The notes beneath the pieces were generated by a model that was not told the origin of the DNA, searched no databases, and saw nothing but the letters and a program-made list of their open reading frames with translations. This document shows, piece by piece, positions 1 to 12,700 of a stretch of 64,000 bases of DNA (position 1 is its first letter; each line of letters opens with the position of its first letter). A program made the position numbers and the translations under genes. This DNA comes from Chrysaora quinquecirrha (Eukaryota > Cnidaria > Scyphozoa > Semaeostomeae > Pelagiidae), in contig JACTAT010000014.1 of assembly GCA_014526335.1 (NCBI GenBank), forward strand, positions 6,728,393-6,792,392. Direction: 5' to 3'.

Positions 1-101
1 GTGATAGTTCCATCGGGTTTGAAAGTTCCTTGACGTTTCAGATTTGAAAGGGGAGCTTGCTTTTTGCAACAGCCTATAATATGCTATTTTCACTTTTTCA
101 G

Positions 102-3100
102 TAATGTTCTGAAAGAAATGGTCGAAACCGAAAGAAAGTATGTTGAAGATTTAAGATACCTATGTGAGGTAAGTAAACCTTTCCCCTTGAAGTTTTCTCC
201 TTTAAAGATATCCCATTGAATAGCTGTTTGCTCAATTAAAGAAATTGTATATAATCTACTGTCTGTCATATTCATTAACATAATCATAATTGTAATGAAA
301 CTCAATTTCCATTTATTTCGCAGAGTCATTTAGTTGAAATGGAAAAGGCGTCTAACTTGCCAACATGCTTGTCTGGGAAGAAAGACACAATCTTTGGAAA
401 CATCAAAAAGATCTACTTGTTCCACACAAGGTATGCATCATTTTGTTTTCTATATCCTCACAATGATTATGTTAAACGCAGTTCACTTCAGTAACTTAAG
501 TTTAAAGTTAGATAGTATTGGCGTTTATCTACTGTATTTTTTATGGAGAAAGCATTTGTCTGAAACGAGCAGTACTGGTCTTAGACCTTAGGCCCTCCTA
601 GCCAAACGGTCAAACATTGTTTGTGAAACATTTGAATTTGATTGTTACAATGCTCATGAAACATTTTTGCATGCATCAAGCAAAACAGTGTTTTTGAATG
701 TTGTCCAAAACATTTGGAAAGTTAGTTGCGTTGAGACCTGCTTGTTTTTCCTTCAGAGTCTTTTTGCACGAAATGGAAGCATGTCTGCACGATTCAGAGG
801 GAATGGCGCAGTGCTTTGTGAGAGGGGTATGTCAAAGATGCATTTTCAATTAATTCTTATCTTAAAAGTACACCATGTTCAAATGATTTCTCTTATGCAT
901 AAGTTTTCATTCCATTGATAGTGATTGGTGATTATGTTTATTTCTTTATTGTTTATACATTTCAGGCTACCAAGCTGGAAACCCTGTATGTAGAGTACTG
1001 CAAAAGTAGGCCAATGGCTGATGAGCTGTTAAATCGTCCTGAAGTCATCGAATTTTGGGAGGTCTGTATTCAATCTACAGCTTATATGTCAATGTCTAGA
1101 GTTCTGGGACAGCCCGTATTTTTCCGGAATAGTTAACTAACGATACAATTACCGGGATTGCTTTTGCTTCAGTGGGTTAACACTGCAAATTTCACATTAA
1201 CTCCACGTTTAGTGGAAGTAAATTTGAAATGAAGGAATCGCACAAGGTCTTAGTTTATGTTGAAAATATGAACAGAAACCTGTGAAACCGATATGCAATT
1301 GATTGCAACTGGTATGCGAATAGGCAAACAATTTGTAAAAGGCCGTTGGTTGATAAGCTGGTATCAACCGCGTATTGAGATGCTTAAGAAGGGGTTTAAT
1401 AGAACTTATATGTTTGGTTAATTGGATTTGACAGAACTCGTGTCTTATGTTTGGTTAATTGGTTTAACCACAGTAAATTCAACTAAATTTGCTGCAGTCA
1501 ACTTACGGAATCTTTTTCCTTTTTAGAACTTTCAGCATGATACAGAAGACCCTCATTTCATACAAGGCTATTTGATAACACCAGTACAGAGGATCACACG
1601 ATATCAACTGCTTCTCAAAGTACGTTCTTTTAAAAATGTTTTTCTATCGAATTTTCATTGATTCAATGCATAAATGGTTAATAAGGATGGAACTGAAAGG
1701 ATAAAACTTCAAGGATATGTTTCGCCCTTGAAATGCTGAAATGATTATCGAAATAAATAAAACGATTTTGTTCAACTGAAAGTCTTAAGCCAGGTTCATG
1801 TCGACCCAAGATACGATAAAACCAACGTCAACTAGATGTAACTGCTAGCTCATGTCGACATGTCAGCAACTATTCAGAACTTAGGATACAGTTTATTACA
1901 GTGCAAGGGCTTTCAGGACGACTGCGACTCACGGGAATCAGTCGCCAACTAGTCGCACCAACTTTCTGGCATTGTGCGCCGACTTTGCCGTTAATAATAA
2001 ACTAGTTCCGAGAGCGCTTATGCCGACAGGTCAGTTCCGATAACCTAGGGCCTGTTTATATGGGGAAAATCATCCCACCTTCCAGCCCTGTAGCTGAGAG
2101 GTGAGATCTCACCTTCCAATACAAACCTTTGTGATTTTCATCTTCTGTTTATATGGAAAACGTTTCATCCCGGTCAGGTGAGATCTCACTCGCTGAGAGG
2201 CGGGATCTCACCTGGGTGGGATGAAATTCTCTCATATAAACGCTGGAAAGTGGGATGAAAGCTGGACGGTGGGATGAAATTGCTCATTATGCGCAAGCGT
2301 CAGACATAATCCTATTGTCTGAAAAAATTAAACAAAAGCGGTAATATGAGACAAGTGGCTGGAAGGTGGGATGAAATTCTACATATAAACTTTTGAAAAT
2401 TTTGTCCCACTGCTCATCTGACGGGCTTGAAGGTGGGATGATTTTGTCCATGTAAACAGGCCCTTAGTTCCAAAAAATCGCTGATTAGCAGCGACAACTA
2501 GTACTGACTTTGCTCAATGTCTACATAAGCCTCGCTTTAAATCTCATCGTTTTAGATTACTAACTATGGAACTTTTTCCGACCTTTAGGTACTACTGAAA
2601 TATTCCACAAGAGCTAACCAAGAATCTGCAACCGTTGAGGTGAGAGCTTTGATATTTGTATACCCTCCATCGCCTAGTTGAGATACTGAATTCTTTCTAG
2701 ATGGACAGGAAGATGATATAAATCTAAGGGAAGGGGTTATATTTTTGGTATTGCAGGGGTATATCAAAAATACTAATTTTGATGAAATATGACTTCACCT
2801 GTTAGATATTCAAGAAACTTAAAGTACCCGTAACTTAAAATTTATCTGAAACTTATCAGTATAGGGTCAATTTTCGGTTACTTATCAAAAATACGTATAT
2901 AGTTAAAGTAAAAGTCTGCTTAAAACTTTTGTCATAATACGCTTATATACATCGTAGCGTTATAGCATATTTTCTCTGTTAATAAGCGCACATTCAAATT
3001 TCGAAATTGCGTTACAGGCGCTCGTGTGCTTATCAGATGCATACCTAAATGTGGAAACTAAGATCCCGCTTACATGAGAGAAACTGGACCGGCTCTGGTC

Positions 3101-6100
3101 CGATTCGGCTCTGGTCCGATCCAGGGCCAGTTTTGGCTCAAAATACCTTCCCTTCCATTTACATGGGATTTCTTGGATCCGTACCTTTTCTGGCTCTGTT
3201 CAGAGCCAGTTCTGGGTCTGTTCAGAAGAAGAGCCAGCTTGTCCCTAGCTCTGTTTAGATCCTGTGTAAACGCTTTGGATCGGATCAAAACTGGCACGCA
3301 TACAAAACGTGACCAAACGTCAATGAATGAAGCCTACAAGAACAAATCAATTTTCGAAGAGAAATCGAATTTTCTGCTTTAGCTCCCACATGATGCTGCT
3401 GTGATAAAATGGAGACATTTCAAGCAGTTTTGTATTAAGAGGTGTGATAGAACTTGCGTAAGCTTAAAAACATACAGTACCCAAATGTTTCTAGATCGGA
3501 TCGGAAACCCAGCTCTTTTCGTGTAACGCATTGCAAAAGAACCAGAACTGGCTCTGGGTCGAATCAGAGCCAATCCAGTTTCTCTCATGCAAACGAGGTC
3601 TAATTTTAGGCGTCTCTTTTAGCTTGCATTGACGAAAACTGGTAACATCATCAGACTATCAAATGACATGCTTCACGTTGCCAAAATATCCGGATTTAAG
3701 GTATGGAGTACCTCTTTCAATCAGTATACCTATGCAGTAGTAATTATAATTATTACTTCGTCTATATATTTATACGAAATAAGTGGTTTCATTAGTTTGA
3801 CTCAAAAATGACGCTTTAATATTGATTAACTGAAAGATATTTATTGATGAGAATTATTCATGTTCTTTATTTCGAAGGGAACAAAGCTCGAGTTCAGGCC
3901 CAGAGGGCTTATCTAATTTTCAAGGCTCTTGAGGGGGGGTTAAATAGAGGGACTTATTAGAGTGGGGGCTTTTAATAACCCAGAATAAGAATAGGACACT
4001 GCTGTTATTATCATTGCAATAAGGAGGCCCCATTGGCGGTTAGAATGTCGTATTTCCCCTCTAATTTCCCCAAAATTTCTCCTATCCTCTGTTTGTTTTT
4101 CCCTTATATCCATGAATTTCACAAAAAATATCCTGTGTACCCTTTATTTCCTTATCCCTTTGATATTTCCTTATCCCTTATCCCTTTGATATTTCTGCAA
4201 ATATCCCATACCTCTAATACCCTAATGGTCCCTCTTGACTCTGACGATTGATACTCTATTTTTCAACGCCTAGTAGGGGGGGGGTAACTCTTATATTTGG
4301 AGTGGTATACATGTGGCACCCTAGTTAATGGGTTTTTCGCCGACAAGAAGTGACCTTCGTATGTGAGGTTTAGACAGAAATTTCAGTCGGAGGATTATCT
4401 GCAGGACATGTCCCTGTTAAAAAAGAAGGGTCTTTCCCATTTACCCCATCGGTGGTAGCAAGTCAATGAGAAACGGCAAGCGAGTTCAAAACTACTCTAT
4501 AGGCGCTACAGAACGTAGCAAACTGCTTTTCTCTTTGACCTTCTGCTATCCCTGGGGTAAGTGAGTTGGACCCTTCTTTTTGTTCCCATTAAATGGTAAT
4601 CATGATTAAGAAAGTTTTTTCAGATTTTCAGATCTGTAATCATTAGTAATAATTAGGATAATTAAGTTTTTCAGCCAATCACCATAATTGCTGTTGGATG
4701 CTTGAACATATACTGGCCATCTTCATCAATGAAACATCTTTCTTTGACCACTTCATAAATCTCCGTTTGAAGCTTTTCTGGAAGATCCTCATAATTTGTC
4801 TGCAAGAGAAACGTAACCACACAATATCTCTTCTTAGTCGCACGTTTCTCTATGAAATCAGTCACGTCAAGGGTGCTTGGGCCATACTGTAATTCATATT
4901 CAATTCCAGCCTTAACCATTGCTTCAGTGAGTTGTTTGCTTGATAGAGCATGGTCGTTGATGGGTCTAGAAGAGGGCTCCACATGTTTCAGAAAATGGTT
5001 GTATAACTCGTGTCCGCCTTGTTCTGCTTGGATGAATATGGCTATTTTACCTTTAGGTTTCAGCAAGGATTTTGCTGTCATAACAGCTCCAATAGGATCC
5101 TCCATACAGTATAAGCAATGTGACATCATTATAAGATCAAACCTTTTCTCTGTGCTGAAATCAGTTGTGAAATAATCGGGGATGATCTCGTAGCCATCAA
5201 TGTTCCATTCTGAAATCTCTTTCTGGAGTCGGACACGATGCTCCTTGTTTGGCTCCACAGCATAAAAGAATCTTGGTTTCAACCCGAATTTTCTTATCAA
5301 ATCTCCTTCAAAGCAACCATCGCCGGCTCCGATACTCATCAAGTGAATTGGTTTGCCATTGAAGCTTTCCACGATCGGCTTCATCATCCTCATCATTTCA
5401 CTGTACTCCGTTGAACTTTCGATAAACGCTGCAAACGTCCTGGCATAGGATTCTTCGTTAATCATTTGAGCAGTAATTTTCCCCGAGCTGAGCATTGTGC
5501 TATATCTTTAAAACTGTGTGCAGGCTATCGGTTTTTTCTTCTTGTGTCTGATGAGAAGCCTTACTCAATAACTAGAAGTCTGGTAAACTTGATGATGTCT
5601 TCTGTTCTACGGCACTGTTCTAGTGTTGTGGTCCGACAGGGGGTCGGGTCACTATGTACGATATATTTTGAATACTGCGGGCGTGTCGTCCGAAAGGGTA
5701 TCCATTTTCACAATTCTGGTATATGGAATGGTGTTAAATGTCCGTTGTTGAATTATGGTATGATGAACGGTTTTGAAGCTCGGACGGTATTTCGCTAACT
5801 AAAATCTGGTTCAGCGCCTCCCCCGGGGAAAAGGTCTCCGAATTGTTGGCTCATAATTCTTTGTTATTTCTTTACACATTAGATCACATGATAGCTTTAC
5901 CTCAAACAAAAAAGACCAAGAACCTAATCCACATGATATACTGTATCCAAAAAGAAATAGCAATTTGATATGTATGGAACGCCGATTTGTGGCATGTCAC
6001 AATTACCAGGGCCATTTTCACTAAGCCTATAACTCGTAGCTCACAGCTCGCAAACAAATATGCTTAAAATGGGTATAAAATCAGGTATACTTTTTCGCAA

Positions 6101-6737
6101 AATTGGTATAAACGACAGGTGTGTTTTCGAATCTCGGGCGGCACGCCCCTTACTAAAATCTGGTCAAGTGCCCCCGGGGTTGTCGCCTGTTCTTTATTGC
6201 TCCCCGTCCTGTTTGTTGCGTAACTCGTTTCTATTATTTTCATTATATATTTTATCATTTGTCCGCTTAACTTTAAACCGCAAAGACAAAAAAACTAAAT
6301 CAGCATGTTACTGTATCAAAAAAGAATAATTTTACATATTCCTTTGTATGGCGTATTCCTTTTTACAAGCCTTGTACTTTGAAGCTTCCCACAATTGTTG
6401 GGATTCGAAGTACTCAAGACAATTCAACTGAGCCAATAGCTTATACCTCACTGCTCCTAAACAAATATGTATACTAATGATATTCAGCTTTTATCTGTGC
6501 GATACTTAATTTTGTTAGTGTAGGACAGCCGGCCACCCCGAAACCCGGAGGGGGGGCTTATTCGAGGCAGGGCGTCGAAATTTTCAACTTGCTTGCAGCT
6601 TGCATTGATGAATGAACTTTGGTTATTTTTCTAGATTTCTCGTTTTTTTCTTGATTCTTTGACAAGGTGAGTTTCATTTTCAAATTTCTTTTCAGGGAGA
6701 TGTCGGCTTGGAAGATGCTGGGAAGCTATTGAGACAT
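102..6737 (+). CDS. DH (RhoGEF) domain, exons 1-8 of the obscurin-like gene
   Basis: Exons 102-168, 324-430, 757-826, 966-1061, 1527-1619, 2589-2639, 3623-3700 and 6696-6737 join in phase. The domain starts with VLKEMVETERKYVEDLRYL, the usual first DH helix with the conserved Glu. IFGNIKKIYLFH follows, then the CR3 helix TPVQRITRYQLLLK, which holds the PVQRI.rY.LLLK signature at the GTPase-contact surface. The domain closes with LHVAKISGFKGD, the typical exit into the PH. It should catalyse GDP release from a Rho-family GTPase; the exact substrate cannot be read from sequence. All core motifs are intact, so activity is likely. The large intron 3701-6695 holds the antisense methyltransferase gene. 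Confidence 0.92.
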
Positions 6738-9700
6738 GTGAGTTAGTTTCTTTATCTTGGGTATCAAATGACCCCCCTTAACTTTTCAACAGTCGCTAAA
6801 GGGGTGCTCACATTCGCACAAAGGCTTCTGGGTACTATAGACTTCCTACCTGTCCCTTGTTACGTTTGAGTACAGTGAAAACTCGCAAAAAGGAACAAAA
6901 TTTAGAGCCATTTATAGCTTAGATGTTCTCAAATATGAAAATGACGAGGAATATCGAAGGGGACAAGCATGATAAGTGAATGTGTAGAAAGTGATTCTCT
7001 CCAAGTCATTATGAACAAGATTGGGCATTTTCAGTTTCATTTTCAGGGCAAGAGACTTTCGATTCTCTTGATTTTTGGTTCTTTTTTGTGGGTTTGTTCT
7101 GTGGAATTTCCAACCTCCCTTATTCATATTCCCCTGAAACCAGAGAAGTTATTTTCCAATGCAGAACTAAATACCTGTATTTGTGTTGCCCCTCCACTGA
7201 ACTCTCTCTTTAGCGTTGTCGTATCTTTGAAGCCCTGGCCAAACAATCAAACACTGTTAGTCAAATGAAATGAAAAATTCACTACATGCATCACGAAAAC
7301 TTGCCTGACAGGCTGAATTCGCTGCGGAAAGTTAAAAAACATTCATTGCATGCAGGAAGCAAAAAAAGTTTGACGAGCAATGTTTTGTGAAACGGTAAAA
7401 CATGCTGCTTGATCAAGCAAACTCACATGTACAATGTTTGAACGTTTGATCACATCACAAAAATTGCTTGACACGCTGAATTCCTGCATTCGCTGCGGGC
7501 AGTCAAAAAACATTTGTTGCTTTGAAGCAAGCGAAAAATGTTTGATGAGCACTGTTTTGTGACGTTGCTAAACGGTAAAACATGCTGCTTGATAAAAAAA
7601 TTAAAATGTTTTACAAACAATGTTTGATCTTCTGAAGCTTTTTAATTTATCTCCAGGAAAATGTACTCTACTGGGAAGGCAAAGCGAAAGGAAAAGGAAA
7701 AGAAAGACATTTATTTCTGTTTGAGAAACTTCTTCTTGGTACAAAAACAAAAGAAACTAGAAAAGATGAATTTACTTATTGCTACAAGTTTTCTTTAAAG
7801 GTATGTAATTTAATTAACGTGTTAACTTATACTAATTTTTATACTTTTGTCCACCGGTTATAGTAGGGTGGCTTAGGCCATGGTCAAGCGATCAAACATT
7901 GGTGGTCAAACTTTTGGTATTTGCTTTTCAAGAAATGTTTGACCGTTTTGTTACGTCACAAAACATTGCTGGACAAGCAGAATATGCTTAGCATTGTTCT
8001 CAAAAACTTCAAGAACATTTTTTGCTTGTCTCAAGCATAAAATTTTTGACGAAGCAGAAAATGTTCGACGAGCAATGTTTTGCAATGTGACCAAACGGTC
8101 AAACATTTTGTTAAACAAGAAAATTTCAAATGTTTGACCAACAATGTTTGATCGTTTGGCCAGAGCTATAGGTTCTGGCACTTTTGGCACTTTTTCCGTT
8201 ACTTTAAACTTCTATTTCTCATTGTCGCATTTGTTTTTTTTCATAGATGTCAGATGCAGGATTGACAGAAACTATCGAAGGAGATCCTAAACGATGGCGT
8301 TTGTGGGTTGGAAAAACTGCATTGGCAGCAAACGTGCAAAAAACTTTCGAGGTTACTATTATTTTATTCTTAATTGGTTTTTCCAATAGGGGCATCCCAC
8401 AGTTGATGTGATTTGGGATTTGAATTATCAGAGAGCCAACGATGTTTACACTAAGCTAAAGAGCCCAATGAAATCGTGGAGAAGAAAGATGTATGGTACT
8501 GAAGAATGCTTTACATAGCCGAAAAACAAGTCTAAATGAGAAGATGCCTTAGGCTGTATGACTTGGAGAGTTACTGGACGATTTCATGGGGCTCATTTGC
8601 TCAGCGAAATCGTCGTTGTCTCTCTGATCGTGCAGTTTGTATTCTATTGTGGTATGGCACTCGTGGAAAAATCTCTCCTAGTGTTTGCCTTTCATGAATA
8701 TATATTTTTGATTGGTTTGCTTTTGCGATGACTTGATTAGAAATATCGGAGGTTTTTAGGGAATGCATGGAAGGTTTATAAGACTAGGATAGGACTTGCA
8801 GCTTAGCTGCCATTTTTGGCTTTGTACACCAATGAGCTTTTCCATGTAATCAACTGAGGACTGATTACATTAATCGTAGTCTACGCTCCTCTACACTTCA
8901 TCACCCCGCTGCAACTACTACTCTGAGGAAGCAGCAAGTATAGTGTTGTAGTTGTTCTAGCTGTTTCGGAAAGAGTGGGAGGAATGTAACAGTATAGATC
9001 TCTAACGGTCGCAGCTCTGTCCCTTAACGCAAGATATCACCATTTTCTTTGACCTGTCCCAACTTATAATTTTGCAAGGATTATGCAGAGTTTCGCAATA
9101 TATATTCCTACGCAAAGAATTAGTATTTCATTCTCTCCCAACAAGACGTTTGACATAGACTTGCATATAAAACGACAGTGACTTTCTTTGAGCTTTCTTA
9201 TCAGGCTATTTATCACTAAGCTGGGAAAATAAGGTATGCTGAGGATATATCCTTGGCACTGTGAAAGGTATCTCACTACTGAGGAAATAAATTGTTTTTT
9301 GCTGACTTTTAATCTTGCCAAAACATTGAAGAATAGATGGTGTTGAATGAATCAAATCCTTGTTTAAGGAGATTTTTAAAAACAATTATTCACCTATAGA
9401 AAAGAGTCTATGAAATGGGTCAGAATGGTCAGTGTTTTCTTGGCTTTTAATTATCCTTTATGAAAACTGGGACTTGCTAATATAGAGTGATGACCTAGCA
9501 TTAAGAAATTGAATTTTTAGAAACATTAGGTCGAGGATCGCTTTAAAATTGTTGGGAACACGGTCTAACCATGAAAATTCTTGAAGTCCTTTGCTTGGAT
9601 CATTTAGATGTGACGTAACAGCTGTAGAGTGGAGGGGGGCCTTCTCTACGATGGGCTATTTTACAAAATGCATTATACTGCTAGACGTTGTGGGGAGGAG

Positions 9701-12700
9701 GGACTTATGAAAACTGGAGAAATTAGCTTTACATTTTGTTTCACTGACCCCATTCAACAAAGTATGTCGCATTGTAAGATCGCTTGTAAGTCGGTCGACC
9801 GTAGCCGAAGGCGACTAGAACACTCCTATCTCGTTAGCTTCTACCTGTGGAAGTAGGGTTAGTTGCCACTTCTTTCCCTGATCCGAGGACCACTTGCCTT
9901 CGTTCATACTCTTTCGTGCTGACTGCTAAGCAGAAAGGCAATGAGTTACATTTTTAAAAGGCTTTAGTATGACTCAACCTTGGTATGATTCCAAGACTTG
10001 TGGTCGAGTACCATTAGCCCACACGTTAACTTATGGTGTGCTTTATGCCTTACTTTTATGTCATTTAGGTCAAAACCTTATGGGCGAAGCAAAGTTGGGT
10101 TAAAGACATCAGGGAGATTCTTGGTAGTCAACTGAGTGCACTTAAAGGTATGGCTGAATCTTAAGTCGCTTCTAATGACTTTTGCAGTTAACGATCCCCT
10201 TCATCGACTCTACGATGCGTTCCTTTTCCTAAGTAAATGAATATGGTTGCACAATGCCTGCCAACCATAAGTCATATGTTTCATGTGTTTTATGTTGTAT
10301 TTGTTGAATGTATTACTTGGGTAATAAAATAACGGTGTTTTTTCGTAGAATCATCAAAAAGAAAATCTGCCCCACCTCAGATGGTATCCGATAATGACGA
10401 CATCAGACCAAAAGTTACAATAGTAAGATCGAAATCTGACGCACCGATTTCTGAGTATGTCGGGGATGAGTCGTCAGTATTTGCACCGATTCACACTGCG
10501 GAGGAGTCGATTGCTGCCTCATTGACGGAGCAATGTACCTTATCCGAGGACGAATCGTTAATCGATGACTTGGTGATGGTTGAGGAAGCTTACGTAGCAA
10601 AGGAACTTGGAGTTTTATCAAAAGAGGTAGGGACTGCGAGCATTGTTATAGGAGAGTTTGATTTTACGAGATTCCCGTTGTTTTTAGACCTTTCGTTGTT
10701 CCTCAGAGGGGTAGCCAAGGAGCATTTAACTCCTCAAAAAAGCGTACGAGATTCCAATTGAAACAAATGGATTCTTAAAAGATTGCTTCGAAAACAACAG
10801 AGATTATACAACTGAAGGGTGTAAGAGGTTCCAAGGAATGAACTTCATCTCGGGGATGGAGCTTTTTGGGAGATTTTTGGGAACCCCATGTTTCTTGAGC
10901 TTTCATTTCGATCCCTACAAAGCATGGAAAATTGGGGATCTACTATACTCTGGAAACCACCGCGTAACACTGCAAGCTTGAAAAAATCAATATGTACAGT
11001 AAAAAGCCCCATATAAAGCTAGTAAAGAAATAGAAGGAAACGTAGCCCAAAGGGTTATAGCACTTGTGCCATTTCTGATTCAGGTCTTTTTTTCCGATCC
11101 AAGCTTGAGGCTAGGCAAAATATGGAGACGTTCCCTCTGTGATTCAAGACCTATCACTCAAAGTGATAGGTCTTTTCGTAATCTAACGTGGGGTTCGGGT
11201 TGGTATTGATATTTCAAGAGGACCTCTCTGTGTGTTATGAGATCTCAATTTTAGCTGCACCAGCTATAGCGGATACGGTACTGGAAAGCAACTAGAAATT
11301 GAACTAGATTTAAAACTTCACACCAGCTACGTGAAGATTTGTACTGTATTTTTTGTACTACTTTGTACTAGCCCTGGTAAGCTATACAAGACCGGAGAAC
11401 AAACACAGGGTTCGTAAACACTGCGCTGCCGATATTTGAGATACAACACTATGCGCATCTTTTGATGGCGTGGAGTGAGTGGCCAAGTTTCTCAGACAGT
11501 TGTCATTAGACAGCTGAAGTTAAGCTTGGTCGTGTGAGGTCAGCATCTGGATGAGTGACTTCAGATGGATGACTATGAACAACTCACTCTGCCGTCCTTC
11601 GAAAGGGACGTTAAACTAGGTGTCCCATGCCTGGATGCGGCATGCATAGTAGGCCTAAATTAGCTGAAAAAGCTAGAATTAACAGCCTACTCAAGCTAAC
11701 AACAGCAACAGATACCTTTGGGACGAAGTTGCGGAAGGAAGAGGATTCGCATCTTTTTTGGAATTTCTTTTTCTTAGAAGGGTATAAATGATTTTTTCCT
11801 TGCAGATTGAACCTATAACTATCGGATCAACATATGAAGTTCTCAAAGCAGCAAAATCTCGATCTTCCGATAAAATAATCTTGGAAAAAGGAGAGCACGT
11901 GACTGCGTTGAAGTCGGGAAATCAACTGTTTTTAGTTCAAGCAAACACAAGTGAAAACGGCCCTAGAAAATGTTGGGTGCCTGCGCAATGGCTTTCAAAG
12001 TTGGAAGAACGGATCAGTGAAGCTAAGAAATCAGATGCAGCGAAATCAGAATCATTAGGTATGCTCATTTTATATGAGTTGTGCAAAACTTAATAATTGC
12101 GATCAAAAGCAGAAATGTCATACTTAGTTGATTTTTCGCCTGACGTTCCTCAAGCCACGTTGACAGGAGAGAAAGTGGATCGGATCCAGAAGTTCTAATT
12201 TTGGTACGGATAGGCCTGCTGTTTCACGAGGCACAGATCCAATCCATTTTTTTCCAGCGATTGACGCTATCTGGTTACTGAATATTTCTATAGAATTTAA
12301 TGATATTTTCGAAGAGAGCAAGTTTTGGATCGGATCGGAAACTGTGTGTAAACTCAAGGCCTATCCGTACCAAAAGTAGATCGGATCCACTTTAGATCCG
12401 ATCCAGTTTTGCTTCTGTAAACGTGGCCTCAGAGTATAAACGTCAGAAACAGGCCGAATAATTTGACAAAGGCAGAATTTATATCCAGATGCGGATCGAA
12501 ATTCACCATTCACCAATAACAAGCAGCTGCACTTTGCATATTTGTTCATTTAGATCTTCTTCTGGGTATATATTAATAAACTTTGCAAACTGGCGTTTGA
12601 ATAAAACATGCCTTTTCAACGTTATAGAACCTCCAAATTTTATCGAACCTTTGAAGTCCAAACGTGCTCTAGAAGGAGATACAGTAACATTCGAATGTAA

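Noticed and set aside
3049..3588. Overlapping open frames of 69-102 residues on both strands
   Set aside because: They lie in a foldback MITE; the palindrome makes mirrored frames with no family resemblance.
4852..5175. A plus-strand frame opposite the methyltransferase
   Set aside because: It is a shadow of the real minus-strand gene.
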